A DNA stretch of 50,342 nt from SG8-41 sp964521405 (GCA_964521405.1 CAZFRR010000310.1:1-50342), one strand, 5' to 3'. Counted from the first letter of the stretch, positions 1-8,400 are shown. Program-made: numbers and translations. The notes: a model not told the origin generated them from the sequence alone.

Positions 1-645
1 ACGCCGTTGAACGCGATCATCGGCTTCTCGGAAGTGCTGATCGAGCGCATGTTCGGGGAGATGAACGCGAAGCAGGAGGATTACCTGAAGGACATCCATT
101 CCTCCGGCAAGCACCTGCTTTCCCTCATCAACGACATCCTCGATCTCTCCAAGATCGAGGCCGGGCGCATGGAGCTGGACGTGTCGGATTTCAACCTGCC
201 CACGGCGCTCGCCAACGCGCTGACGCTGGTGCGCGAGCGAGCGCACACCCACGGCATCGCGCTCGAGCTGAAGGTGGAGCCCAGCCTTGGGGAATTCCGG
301 GCGGACGAGCGCAAGGTCAAGCAGATCGTGCTGAACCTCCTCTCCAACGCGGTGAAGTTCACCCCGGACGGCGGGCGCGTGGAGGTGTCTGCCCGGATGA
401 ACGGCGAGGCGGTCGAGATCGCGGTGACGGACACCGGCGTCGGCATCGCGCCGCAGGACCAGGAGACGGTGTTCGAGGAGTTCCGCCAGGTCGGGCGCGA
501 TTACACCACCAAGCAGGAGGGCACGGGGCTCGGCCTCGCGCTCACGCGCCGCTTCGTGGAACTGCACGGCGGGAAGATCTGGCTCGAGAGCGAACCGGGG
601 AAGGGTTCGACGTTCACTTTCTCGCTGCCGGTTAAGCCGAATTAG
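1..645 (+). CDS. Sensor histidine kinase, C-terminal part (5' truncated by window edge)
   Basis: The reading frame is open from the first base, and its first residues (TPLNAIIGFSE) are the segment that directly follows the phospho-accepting His of a HisKA H-box. The His itself lies just outside the window. The rest is a complete HATPase_c domain: N-box (VLNLLSNAVKFTP), G1 box (DTGVGI) and G2 box (GTGLGLALTRRF). The protein autophosphorylates on His with ATP and passes phosphate to a receiver. Sensor domains are not visible. Two receiver genes on the same strand follow at 769 and 1140 and are the likely partners, so a three-gene signalling unit is inferred. The stop codon coincides with the start of an inverted repeat. 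Confidence 0.93.
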   Translation, partial: TPLNAIIGFSEVLIERMFGEMNAKQEDYLKDIHSSGKHLLSLINDILDLSKIEAGRMELDVSDFNLPTALANALTLVRERAHTHGIALELKVEPSLGEFRADERKVKQIVLNLLSNAVKFTPDGGRVEVSARMNGEAVEIAVTDTGVGIAPQDQETVFEEFRQVGRDYTTKQEGTGLGLALTRRFVELHGGKIWLESEPGKGSTFTFSLPVKPN

Positions 646-738
646 CCACAGAGATCACGGAGAGCACAGAGTATGCAAGAACGAGAACTGTATCGACCGT
701 CTTTCGGTTTTCTCTGTGACCTCGGTGTTCTCTGTGGC
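645..738. repeat. Inverted intergenic element, 9-bp unit (CACAGAGAT-like)
   Basis: The left arm (646-671) is CACAGAG-type units spaced 9 bp apart. The right arm (709-738) is the inverse complement, ending CTCTGTGGC. About 37 bp separate the arms. The arms could fold into a long imperfect hairpin between the kinase and the first response regulator, as terminator or processing site. It begins on the stop codon of the kinase gene. Confidence 0.8.
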
Positions 739-768
739 TGTTGTTGATTTTTTTACTGGGCCTTTACC

Positions 769-1143
769 ATGAGCCTCATCCTCATCGTCGAAGACAACGA
801 AAAGAACCTCAAGCTGGTGCGCGACGTGCTGCAGGTCAAGGGCTACGAAACGCTCGACGCCGGCACCGCCGAGGACGGGCTGAAGATCGCCGCCGAGCGC
901 AAGCCCGACCTCGTCCTCATGGACATCCAGCTCCCCGGCATGAACGGCATCGAGGCGTTGAAGGCGCTGCGCGCCAACCCGGCGACCGCGGCGATCCCGG
1001 TGATCGCGATCACCGCCTCGGTCATGCAGCAGGACCGGCAGCAGATCATGAACGCCGGGTTCAACGGCTTCATCGAGAAGCCGATCAACTTGCGCAACTT
1101 TCTCGATACCGTGCAAGAGACCTTGAAGGGGGGCAAGGCGTGA
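769..1143 (+). CDS. Single-domain response regulator (DivK/CheY-like)
   Basis: A 124-residue stand-alone receiver domain with no output domain. The acidic pocket is visible (VEDN, residues 7-10). The phospho-acceptor is Asp52 in LVLMDIQLPG, the conserved Thr lies in AITAS, and the Lys in KPIN near the C-terminus. Such receivers act as phosphate shuttles or allosteric partners rather than DNA-binding regulators. It lies between the kinase and the REC-cyclase gene and overlaps the latter by four bases (GTGA), so co-translation is likely. The upstream kinase probably phosphorylates it, though this is inferred from context. Confidence 0.93.
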   Translation: MSLILIVEDNEKNLKLVRDVLQVKGYETLDAGTAEDGLKIAAERKPDLVLMDIQLPGMNGIEALKALRANPATAAIPVIAITASVMQQDRQQIMNAGFNGFIEKPINLRNFLDTVQETLKGGKA

Positions 1144-2252
1144 GCGCGTCCCCCAGGATCCTGGTGGTGGACGACACCCCACACAACGTCAAGCTCCTGA
1201 AGGATCTGCTGGAGGTCAAGGGCTTTGCCGTGACCACCGCCGCCAACGGCGAGGAAGGGCTTGCCAAAGTTGCCTCGGAGCATCCCGACCTGGTGCTGCT
1301 GGACGTCATGATGCCGGGGCTGTCGGGCTACGACGTCTGCCGCCGGATCCGCGAAGATCCCCGCACCGCCCTCCTCCCGGTGGTGCTCGTCACCTCGCTC
1401 GACCCGCAGCAGGAGCTCGGGAAGGGCATGGAGGCGGGAGCGGACGACTTTCTCAACAAGCCGATCAACCAGGCGGAACTCTTCGCGCGCGTGAAGTCGC
1501 TGCTGCGCGTGAAATCGCTGCAGGACGAGGTCGTGCGCCAGGCAAACGAGCTGCGCGACTGGAACGCGAAGCTCGAGGAGCGCGTGCGCGACCAGGTGTC
1601 GCAGATGGAGCGGCTGTCGCGGCTGAAGCGCTTCGTCTCCCCCAAGATCGGCGACCTCATCCTGTCCGGCGAGGTGGACGACCCCCTGAAGACCCATCGC
1701 CGCGAGATCACGGTGGTATTCACCGATCTGCGCGGCTTCACCGCGTTCGGGGAAACCGCCGAGCCGGAAGAGGTGATGGGCGTGCTGCGCGATTACCACG
1801 CCACGCTCGGCAACATCGTCGTGAAGCACGACGGCACCATCGAGCACTTTGCCGGCGACGGCGTGATGATCCTGTTCAACGACCCGATCCAGCTGGATCA
1901 ACCCGAGCTGGCGGCGGTGCGCATGGCGGTCGACATGCGGGACGCCGTGGGAATGCTCGTGGCCGAGTGGAAAAAGCGCGGCCACGACCTGGGTTTCGGC
2001 GTCGGCGTCGCGAACGGCTACGCCACGATGGGCGTGATCGGCTTTGAAGGCCGCCGCGATTACGGCGCGATCGGCCCCGTCTGCAATCTCTCGGCCCGCC
2101 TCTGCTCGGAAGCAAAGGCCGGCCAGGTCCTGGTTTCCCAGCGGGTCTACGGGAGGATCGAGGCCGGCGTCACCGCGGAGCCGGCGGGAGAGTTCACCCT
2201 GAAGGGCTTCAACCGTGCCGTGCCGGCGTTCAACGTGACGGCGCTGAAGTAG
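1140..2252 (+). CDS. Response regulator with class III adenylate/guanylate cyclase output domain
   Basis: 370 residues from a GTG start that overlaps the preceding stop. An N-terminal receiver domain has phospho-acceptor Asp55 (LLDVMMPG) and Lys in NKPIN. A coiled-coil linker follows (about 120-165), then a class III nucleotidyl cyclase domain from about residue 188. Metal-binding aspartates are Asp196 (FTDLRGF) and Asp240 (AGDGVMILF). Asn316 and Arg320 (CNLSARL) fit the transition-state residues. The position that is usually a purine-selecting Lys appears to be His236 (EHF), so ATP over GTP preference cannot be read with confidence. A phosphorylation-controlled cAMP or cGMP synthase is the natural reading. 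A cNMP-domain protein lies 1.7 kb away at 3910-4536. Confidence 0.9.
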   Translation: MSASPRILVVDDTPHNVKLLKDLLEVKGFAVTTAANGEEGLAKVASEHPDLVLLDVMMPGLSGYDVCRRIREDPRTALLPVVLVTSLDPQQELGKGMEAGADDFLNKPINQAELFARVKSLLRVKSLQDEVVRQANELRDWNAKLEERVRDQVSQMERLSRLKRFVSPKIGDLILSGEVDDPLKTHRREITVVFTDLRGFTAFGETAEPEEVMGVLRDYHATLGNIVVKHDGTIEHFAGDGVMILFNDPIQLDQPELAAVRMAVDMRDAVGMLVAEWKKRGHDLGFGVGVANGYATMGVIGFEGRRDYGAIGPVCNLSARLCSEAKAGQVLVSQRVYGRIEAGVTAEPAGEFTLKGFNRAVPAFNVTALK

Positions 2253-2255
2253 GAT

Positions 2256-2374
2256 TCAGCCGCAGAGGTAAGTTTCAGCCGCAGATAAACGCAGATGAAC
2301 GCAGATAAGTTCAAAGAAACTTGATTCACGAATCACGATTCACGAAATATTGGCGTTTATCTGCGGCTAATTCT
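2256..2374. repeat. Inverted intergenic element, 10-bp unit (GCAGATAAAC)
   Basis: The left arm (about 2277-2310) has three 10-bp units GCAGATAAAC/GCAGATGAAC/GCAGATAAGT. The right arm (2352-2370) is the inverse complement, GCGTTTATCTGCGGCTAA. The spacer holds short 7-bp ATTCACG-type units. It fills the gap between two convergent genes almost from stop codon to stop codon. Relatives occur near 34085, 40915, 47455, 47650 and 48880. Confidence 0.85.
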
Positions 2375-2377
2375 GCT

Positions 2378-3883
2378 CTACGGCAGTACTTGCACCGACG
2401 GCGTCGAGCGGATGTCGGAGGCGGACTTGTTGAGGTTCACCAGTTGATGCAGCACCGACAGGATCTCGATGGTATGGTCCTTCTGCTGCCACTTGCCCTG
2501 CCCTTGCGCCCCTTCCGCGTACGACGCGCCCGCCAGGGAGTTGATGTTGGCGACTGAGTACTCCCGGTCCCGGTAGGTCAGCGTGAAGCGCGCTTTGAGC
2601 GGGTCGCCGTCCAGCCGGAAGAAGATGTCGTTGCAGCCTTGGCCGGGATCGTCGGGGCAGTAGCCGAACGTGACCGGGGTGTTCATCGTGATCTTGGGCC
2701 GCGGCTCGCTCTCGAGGTGGTTCCTGACCTCGTCCTGGTACTGGAGCAGGTCGCCGAGGAACTGGAAAATCTCGCCGACCGAGCGGATATGCAGCCGCAC
2801 CTGCAGCCTCGGGTATCCGTCAGCATCCGCCGCCCGGGGAGTCACGCGGGCGCCCCGGTTGTAGATCTCGCAAAAACGGGACTCCTGCTTGACTTCTGCC
2901 GGGCCCTGGAAGAACACCGGCGTCTCGCTCAGTTGGGGTTTGGTCGAGTCTTCGACCGGGGCGTCCACGACGGACTGATAGCAGCTCCGCCGGTCGCTCA
3001 TTGCTTCGCCGCCCGCCTGCATGACCGTGTACTGCGAGGACGGGAGGCCGGGAGCGGCCCGGTCGTCATAGAAGCAGAACGCGACTTTCTGCTCGTTCGA
3101 CAGCGCGTACAGGTTGTAGGCGGCAAGGCCTTTGTCGTAAACCAGCTGGACCTTGGACTGGTCGAGCGCCGCGAAATTCTGCAGATTCTTGCTGTCCTTT
3201 TCGGGATCCAGGTTCATGCCCTTCGCGATGAGCCGGCGTTCCCGGAAGGTATTGGCAAAAAACGTCCGCACCAGGTTGAGGAGCTTGAGGTAGCGCTCGA
3301 AATCCGATTGCGTGTCGCATTTCAGCGCGTCGGGCCCGCTGAAGCCCTGTTTTCTGCCGCGGAGTACGTCGATCGCATCGCGCGGGGAATTCATGATCTT
3401 GATCGTATTGACCGGGCCTTTCTCCGAGCGGGTCTCGACGATCTCGGCCGACGAGAAGAAGAGCAGCAGGACGATGCGGCGGTCGAGGCCGCGGTCGAGC
3501 CAGTACTTCACCACCTTCGGGTCGATCGGCGAGGAGATCCCGGTGATGAATTCCTTCGATTGGAGGTGGGTGAGCTCGAAGCTGGGCGAGGCCTGGGCCG
3601 ACACGACGGTGTTCCGTGTGTCGCGCAGATTCGCGGCCAAACTGCCCATGATTTCCAGGAACCCGAAAGAAACCGTCTGCTGCATGGATTTGCGGATCAC
3701 CGGGATATCGGCAAAATGCAGCGGCGCCTTGTCCCGCGCGCGCAGAACGTTGAGAACGAGGAGTTTGTTGGTGGTGTCTTCGATGACATCACTGAAGTCA
3801 AGGGTGTCCGTCTTGATGATTGCGGGCGCAATCCCGCACCCGGACAACAGCATGGTGAATCCCAAAACCAGAACGAGACGCAT
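2378..3883 (-). CDS. Large lipoprotein of unknown function
   Basis: 501 residues if started at the ATG at 3881-3883, which has a strong AGGGGG ribosome site. An in-frame start ten codons upstream would spoil the signal peptide. A short signal peptide ends in the lipobox LLSGC (Cys16), so it should be lipid-anchored in the envelope. The mature part is soluble, mixed alpha/beta, with several cysteines. I recognise no catalytic motif and assign no function. It ends convergently with the cyclase gene, and the cNMP-domain gene lies 26 bp upstream on the same strand, so the two are probably co-transcribed. Confidence 0.8.
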   Translation of the reverse strand: MRLVLVLGFTMLLSGCGIAPAIIKTDTLDFSDVIEDTTNKLLVLNVLRARDKAPLHFADIPVIRKSMQQTVSFGFLEIMGSLAANLRDTRNTVVSAQASPSFELTHLQSKEFITGISSPIDPKVVKYWLDRGLDRRIVLLLFFSSAEIVETRSEKGPVNTIKIMNSPRDAIDVLRGRKQGFSGPDALKCDTQSDFERYLKLLNLVRTFFANTFRERRLIAKGMNLDPEKDSKNLQNFAALDQSKVQLVYDKGLAAYNLYALSNEQKVAFCFYDDRAAPGLPSSQYTVMQAGGEAMSDRRSCYQSVVDAPVEDSTKPQLSETPVFFQGPAEVKQESRFCEIYNRGARVTPRAADADGYPRLQVRLHIRSVGEIFQFLGDLLQYQDEVRNHLESEPRPKITMNTPVTFGYCPDDPGQGCNDIFFRLDGDPLKARFTLTYRDREYSVANINSLAGASYAEGAQGQGKWQQKDHTIEILSVLHQLVNLNKSASDIRSTPSVQVLP

Positions 3884-3909
3884 GGTTTCCCCCTTTCCGG
3901 CCGGCCGCC

Positions 3910-4536
3910 TCACGCGAGCGCCGGCTTTCCGTCCAGTCTACGCACATCCCGCAACAGGCGTTCCGTCACCAGCCGCATGAGGTAGAACCCGAGCTTCGGG
4001 TTCTGATAATACAGCTGGAAGATCATCTCGTCGGTCATGTCGTAGAGCTCGCCGTCAGTCTCGCACACAATGGTTTGCGTGTGCTTCTTCTCGAAGGAAA
4101 AGAGGCCGATTTCGCCAAGCAGCTCGCCCGGGCCGATGCGCTGGCCGACTTCGGACAGCTTGAGCTCGCCCCGGGAGACGTAGACGAGCCGGTCGGCCGC
4201 CTCGCCCTTGCGGAACAGGACTTCGCCGGCCTTGAACGAGCGGCGGTGCATATGCGGCAGCAGCCACTGCGAGGCCGGAGAATCGCGCGTGGCGCGCGTG
4301 ATTTCCTCCGACAGCCTGGCGATTTCGCGCAGCCGGACCACATTCATCGGCAGCAGCACGGCATTGAGGACCAGCGAGGGCAGCAGCGATTCGAAGTAGC
4401 CGTAGGCGATAAAGCAGACGTTGCCCGCGATCGAGAGCGCCCGCAGGGGAATCATGCTCTTCACGGCAAAGCTGGCGATGCAAAAAGCCACCCCGAGCAA
4501 ACCGAGTGCTTCTCCAAGGCCGAAGGATATTTGCAT
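3910..4536 (-). CDS. Membrane-anchored cyclic-nucleotide-binding-domain protein (Popeye/YgjV-like N-terminus)
   Basis: 208 residues. Two to three hydrophobic helices (about 8-68) resemble the small YgjV/Popeye-type membrane module. A CRP-like cNMP-binding fold follows (about 92-195), with no helix-turn-helix after it, so this is not a DNA-binding regulator. The phosphate-binding cassette (about 137-156) keeps the Gly-Glu pair (GELLGEIGLF). However, the position normally held by the phosphate-contacting Arg appears to be His152 (KKHTQTI). Ligand affinity or identity may therefore differ from classical cAMP receptors. The nearby REC-cyclase suggests a local second-messenger pair, but this is inference. 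The start has a good GGGAGG site. Confidence 0.82.
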   Translation of the reverse strand: MQISFGLGEALGLLGVAFCIASFAVKSMIPLRALSIAGNVCFIAYGYFESLLPSLVLNAVLLPMNVVRLREIARLSEEITRATRDSPASQWLLPHMHRRSFKAGEVLFRKGEAADRLVYVSRGELKLSEVGQRIGPGELLGEIGLFSFEKKHTQTIVCETDGELYDMTDEMIFQLYYQNPKLGFYLMRLVTERLLRDVRRLDGKPALA

Positions 4537-4755
4537 TAAAGCCTCCCGTCGCGGTCAGTTCTTTCGGTGGCGGCGCTTGCTCATGTCAGCCAGCATTGTG
4601 AATCGCGCATTCAATTTAAATGGAGCGATCACGCGCCCGAAGTAAGAATTCCGCAAGGGATTGGTAAATATTTACGCCCGCCCGGGCGCGGGCTGCATGG
4701 TGCAGCGCAATGGCGTAAAATGCAGCAGTTTCCTGTTCGGGGCTAACCCCTTTTC
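4537..4755. promoter_or_regulatory. Divergent promoter region between cNMP-domain gene and PTS operon
   Basis: This 219-bp gap separates divergent genes, so both promoters should be here. A TAAAAT at 4716-4721 could be a -10 for the PTS operon, but no convincing -35 lies 17 bp upstream. A GC-rich hairpin (GCCCGC/GCGGGC, 4676-4693) sits between AT-rich TAAATATTTA and that site. No specific operator was recognised. Confidence 0.35.
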
Positions 4756-5178
4756 ATGATTGGCATTTTGATCATCAGCCACGGCACCCTCGGCGAGGCC
4801 CTGATCCATTGCGCGAGCCACGTGCTGAACAAGCGCCCGCCGCGCTTGAAGCAGATCGGCATCACCGCCCAGGACGACCCGCTGCAGTTGCTGCCGCAGG
4901 CGCGCAAGCTGGTGAAGGAGCTCGACGAGGGCGACGGCGTGCTGATCCTCTCGGACATTTACGGCGGCTCGCCCTCCAATATCGCCGGCAAGCTGCTCGT
5001 CCCCGGGAAAGTCGAAGGCGTGGCCGGGGTCAACCTCCCGATGCTGATCCGGGTCCTCACCTACCGCGACAAGCCGATCGCCACCGTCCTCACCAAGGCG
5101 GTGAGCGGCGGCTGCGACGGCGTGGTGCGCATACCCCCGCCGTCACTCGTCGTTAACAATGCTGCAACGGGAAGTTGA
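4756..5178 (+). CDS. PTS EIIA component, mannose (ManX/EIIA-Man) family
   Basis: 140 residues matching a stand-alone EIIA-Man domain. The N-terminal strand ends in SHG with phospho-accepting His9 (LIISHGTLGEAL), and a GGSPSN loop follows. It receives phosphate from HPr. No EIIB, EIIC or EIID lies nearby. In Proteobacteria this EIIA-HPr-EI set without a sugar permease is a known regulatory phosphorelay rather than an uptake system. Its 3' end overlaps ptsH by 20 bp, so translation of the two is probably coupled. Confidence 0.92.
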   Translation: MIGILIISHGTLGEALIHCASHVLNKRPPRLKQIGITAQDDPLQLLPQARKLVKELDEGDGVLILSDIYGGSPSNIAGKLLVPGKVEGVAGVNLPMLIRVLTYRDKPIATVLTKAVSGGCDGVVRIPPPSLVVNNAATGS

Positions 5179-5428
5179 GATCATCAACCAGCTCGGGCTG
5201 CACGCCCGGGCCTCGGCCAAGCTGACCCAGGTCGCGGGCGGCTTCCAGGCCAGCGTCTGGGTGAGCCGCAACGGCCGCCGCGTCAACGCCAAGAGCATCA
5301 TGGGCGTCATGATGCTGGCGGCGGCCATTGGCTCCAAGCTCCTGGTCGAGACCGACGGGCCCGACGAAGCGGAAGCGATGGCGGCGGTCACGCAGCTTAT
5401 CGCCAGGCGGTTCGAGGAAGCCGAGTAA
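5159..5428 (+). CDS. ptsH: Phosphocarrier protein HPr
   Basis: 89 residues, the usual HPr length. His15 (GLHARAS) is the site phosphorylated by EI, and Ser46 (KSIMGVM) is the site for HPr kinase/phosphorylase. The Ser site suggests that an HprK operates in this organism, though it is not in the window. HPr carries phosphate from EI (5714) to the EIIA encoded just upstream. The coding sequence overlaps that gene by 20 bp but is separated from ptsI by an unusual 285-bp block of short tandem repeats. Confidence 0.96.
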   Translation: MLQREVEIINQLGLHARASAKLTQVAGGFQASVWVSRNGRRVNAKSIMGVMMLAAAIGSKLLVETDGPDEAEAMAAVTQLIARRFEEAE

Positions 5429-5431
5429 ACT

Positions 5432-5700
5432 CGGCATCAATGTTCCAAGTTCAAGGTTCAAGGTTCAAGGTTCAAGGTTCAAGGTTCAAGGTTCAAGGTT
5501 CAAGCAAAATTGGAGCGGGTTCAGATTCGAAGGCTCCGGTTTTGAACTTTGAACCTGGAACTTGGAACCCCGAGCCCGGAACATTGAACTCGGAACTCGG
5601 AACTCGGAACTCGGAACTCGGAACTCGGAACTCGGAACCCGGAACCCGGAACCCGGAACCCGGAACTCGGAACTCGGAACTCGGAACATTGAACTCGTAA
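5432..5700. repeat. Large 7-bp tandem-repeat element between ptsH and ptsI
   Basis: The left arm (5442-5504) is about nine 7-bp units of the AGGTTCA type. After a roughly 35-bp spacer, the right arm (5541-5697) starts as the inverse complement (TTGAACTTTGAACC). It then runs as many GAACTCG/GAACCCG units, also of 7 bp. The arms can pair over part of their length. Frames on both strands stay open because 7-bp units cycle through all frames, but the peptides are repeats of N/S/E/L/G/T/R and are not believable proteins. The block lies inside what should be one operon. Confidence 0.9.
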
Positions 5701-5713
5701 CCGCGATAGCGCA

Positions 5714-7438
5714 ATGAGCTTCACCATCCACGGCATCGGCGTCTCCGGCGGCATCGCCATCGGGCATGCGCAGTTGATGACGCACGCCGGCCTCGAGGTG
5801 CCGCGTTACGTCGTGCCCCCGTACCAGGCGCCGGAGGAATCCGCCCGCTTCGACGCGGCGGTCAACCAGGTGCGCGCGGAATTCGAGGAATTGCACGCGG
5901 CCGTGCCGCGCACCGCCCCCGCGGAGTTCGCCGCCTTCATCAATCTCCACCTGATGATCCTCAACGACTCCACCCTGTCGGTCGCGCCGCGCCGGATCAT
6001 CGAGACCGAGGGCTGCAACGCCGAGTGGGCGCTCAAGGTGCAGACCGACGCGCTGCTCGCGCAGTTCGACGAAATCGAGGACGGTTACCTGCGCGAGCGC
6101 AAGGTCGACGTGATCCAGGTCGCCGAGCGCGTGATGAAGGCGCTCACCGGCCAGCCGGGCTACGTTCCGCCGCCGCGGCTCGAGACCGGGCAGAACCTGG
6201 TCCTGGTCGCGCACGACCTCTCGCCCGCCGACGTGGTGCAATTCAAGCGGCACCAGTACGTGAGCTTCATCACCGACCTCGGCGGCACCACCTCGCACAC
6301 CGCGGTGGTCGCGCGCAGCCTTGCCATCCCCTCGATCGTGGCGCTGCACCGCGCGCGGCACTTGATCCGGGAGAACGAGTTGATCATCGTCGACGGCTCC
6401 CAGGGCGTGGTGATCGTGGACCCCGACCAGCAGGTGCTCGCCGAGTATCAGGCACGGCAGCGCGAGTTCGACCTCGAGCGCCAGAAGCTCCGGCGCCTGC
6501 GCGACCGGCGCGCGGTCACGCTCGACGGCGTGAAAGTCGAGCTGCAGGCCAACATCGAGCTGCCGGCGGACGTCGCGGAAGCGCTCGACAACGGGGCGAC
6601 CGGGATCGGCCTTTTCCGCAGCGAGTTCCTGTTCCTGAACCGCTCCGACCTGCCGGACGAGGACGAGCAGTTCGAGGCCTACCGCAAGGTCGCCGAGGAG
6701 ATGGACGGCATGCCGGTCACCATCCGCACCTACGACCTCGGCGCGGACAAGAGCCACGAGGAGGAGCGCGTCACCACCAACCCGGCGATGGGGCTGCGCG
6801 CGATCCGGCTGTGCCTCACCGAGCCGCAGCGCTTCATCACGCAACTGCGCGCCCTGCTGCGCGCGTCATGCCACGGCAAGATCAACATCCTGATCCCGAT
6901 GCTCGCCAGCTCGAACGAGATCGACCAGACGCTGGCGCTGATCCAGCGCGCCAGGGTGAGCCTCGACGAGGAAGGCGCGGCCTACGACCGCGGCGTCAAG
7001 GTCGGCGGCATGATCGAAGTGCCGGCGGCGGCGCTCGCGCTCGGCATGTTCATCCGCAAGCTCGACTTTCTCTCGATCGGCACCAACGACCTCATTCAGT
7101 ACACGCTGGCGATCGACCGCACCGACGACACGGTGGCGCATCTCTACGACCCCCTGCATCCGGCGGTGTTGAACCTCATCGCCGGCATCATCCGCACGGC
7201 GGACAGGGCGAAGGTGCCGGTTGCGCTGTGCGGCGAGATGGCCGGCGACACCGCGCTGACGCGGCTCTTGCTCGCGTTCGGGCTGCGGCAGTACTCGATG
7301 CACATCGCGCATCTCCTCGACGTCAAGCAGATCATTCTCCAGTCGGATTACGCCCGGCTGAAGCCGCTCGCGGGAAAAATGCTGCGCGCGAGCGACCCGG
7401 GCAAGCTGCGGGCGTTGCTTGAGCGCCTCAATTCCTGA
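5714..7438 (+). CDS. ptsI: Phosphoenolpyruvate-protein phosphotransferase (PTS enzyme I)
   Basis: 574 residues, full length for EI. The phospho-His motif GGTTSHTAVVARS places the active His at residue 195. The PEP-binding barrel carries the GIGLFRSEFLF and SIGTNDLIQY motifs, and the catalytic Cys is residue 506 in ALCGEMAGD. It transfers phosphate from PEP to HPr. It completes the EIIA-HPr-EI relay begun at 4756. The start ATG lies 13 bp after the repeat block and lacks a strong Shine-Dalgarno sequence, so its expression may be separate from ptsH. Confidence 0.97.
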   Translation: MSFTIHGIGVSGGIAIGHAQLMTHAGLEVPRYVVPPYQAPEESARFDAAVNQVRAEFEELHAAVPRTAPAEFAAFINLHLMILNDSTLSVAPRRIIETEGCNAEWALKVQTDALLAQFDEIEDGYLRERKVDVIQVAERVMKALTGQPGYVPPPRLETGQNLVLVAHDLSPADVVQFKRHQYVSFITDLGGTTSHTAVVARSLAIPSIVALHRARHLIRENELIIVDGSQGVVIVDPDQQVLAEYQARQREFDLERQKLRRLRDRRAVTLDGVKVELQANIELPADVAEALDNGATGIGLFRSEFLFLNRSDLPDEDEQFEAYRKVAEEMDGMPVTIRTYDLGADKSHEEERVTTNPAMGLRAIRLCLTEPQRFITQLRALLRASCHGKINILIPMLASSNEIDQTLALIQRARVSLDEEGAAYDRGVKVGGMIEVPAAALALGMFIRKLDFLSIGTNDLIQYTLAIDRTDDTVAHLYDPLHPAVLNLIAGIIRTADRAKVPVALCGEMAGDTALTRLLLAFGLRQYSMHIAHLLDVKQIILQSDYARLKPLAGKMLRASDPGKLRALLERLNS

Positions 7439-7440
7439 GG

Positions 7441-7482
7441 CGCGTTCCAAGTTCCAAGTTCAAGGTTCAAAGTTCGAAATCC
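7441..7482. repeat. Short 7-bp repeat tract after ptsI
   Basis: Units of the GTTCCAA/GTTCAAG type spaced 7 bp apart start three bases after the ptsI stop codon. They resemble the left arm of the block at 5442, and no matching inverse arm is obvious here. Confidence 0.65.
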
Positions 7483-7505
7483 GGGCCCTGGGCGCCGGTT
7501 TAATT

Positions 7506-7547
7506 CCGCGCGTTCGAACGGACGATTGATCGCCGTTCAACGCGCGG
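7506..7547. repeat. REP-like palindrome, copy 1
   Basis: Arms 7506-7521 and 7533-7547 form a long stem with a core of GTTCGAACGG paired to CCGTTCAAC. It lies between two convergent genes (ptsI and the methyltransferase) and may act as a bidirectional terminator. A second copy at 41761-41801, in the opposite orientation, shows a paired C-G to T-A exchange in the stem. Confidence 0.75.
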
Positions 7548-7560
7548 GGTACCTACCGCG

Positions 7561-8400
7561 TCAAACGTTGAGGATGACGGACTGGCCGGTGTCGAGCACG
7601 ACGAACGGCACGCCGTTCGCTTCGCAGAACGAGTCCCAGGCGCGGCGCGCACCGGGAAACATCGGCGAGCCGTAGTCGTCGCACACGATCACGCCCCCCG
7701 GGTTCAGGCGCGGGAAGAAATACTCCAGGCAGTCGCGGGTGGGATCGAAGAGATCGACGTCGATGTGGACGAAGGCCCACTGCGTATCGGGCAGTTGCTG
7801 GAACACGCTGGGAATCCATCCCTGGTGCAGGCTTGCCTTCGGAAAATCGCGCAGCGACGTTCTGACCACTTCCAGCGGCGCGGACAGCGCGCCCTGCGGC
7901 ACAGAAGTGCGCACGAGCGAGCCATCCTTGCCGCGGGCGTCGAAGGCGTCCTCGTCGGAAGGCTGGCTGATGCCTTCAAAGCTGTCGATGAGATGGAAAC
8001 ACTCGCCGGCATAGGCCGGGATGCGGGTTTGCGCCGCGCGGCACAGGAACAACGAGCTTGTGCCCCTGAACACGCCGCACTCGGCGAATTCGCCTCCAAT
8101 CGCCATCGCGTGCAGGAAATAACGGGCCAGGAAGTATGAAGCGAGCGGACGGTGCAACGCTTTGTGCGGCAGCACCTTCGAATCCGACTCGGCAAGGCAG
8201 CGCTCGGTAAGAGCCCGCAGGTCGTGTTCGCCGATGCGCATGTCCCCGAGCGCGATCTCGAGATGCTTGTCGAGCGGCGCGCCCGCGTGCGCTCTGGCCG
8301 TCCGTTTCCGGATCTCGGAGGGGGAGAGCTCCTGCCCGGGTTGCCGCGCGGCGGCTTTCCGTCGCCCGCCGAAAATATCCTTGAGCACGCGCAGCAGCAC
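7561..8400 (-). CDS. TylF/MycF-family O-methyltransferase
   Basis: 279 residues from a GTG start. The N-terminal 60 residues are basic and poorly conserved. The rest fits the TylF (macrocin O-methyltransferase) family of class I SAM methyltransferases. EFAECGVFRGTSS is the SAM-binding motif I, DSFEG follows, and VHIDVDLFDPT with CDDYG supplies the metal-binding aspartates typical of this family. The substrate cannot be told; relatives methylate sugars or glycosylated products. It stands alone, convergent with ptsI and divergent from the metX leader. Confidence 0.85.
   Translation of the reverse strand: MLLRVLKDIFGGRRKAAARQPGQELSPSEIRKRTARAHAGAPLDKHLEIALGDMRIGEHDLRALTERCLAESDSKVLPHKALHRPLASYFLARYFLHAMAIGGEFAECGVFRGTSSLFLCRAAQTRIPAYAGECFHLIDSFEGISQPSDEDAFDARGKDGSLVRTSVPQGALSAPLEVVRTSLRDFPKASLHQGWIPSVFQQLPDTQWAFVHIDVDLFDPTRDCLEYFFPRLNPGGVIVCDDYGSPMFPGARRAWDSFCEANGVPFVVLDTGQSVILNV

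Noticed and set aside
3910..4536. CRP/FNR-type transcription regulator
   Set aside because: The cNMP domain is followed by no helix-turn-helix, and membrane helices precede it.
5432..5700. CRISPR array or coding repeat protein between ptsH and ptsI
   Set aside because: Units are 7 bp without unique spacers, so it is no CRISPR. Peptides from all frames are the same short cycle and only reflect the 7-bp period.
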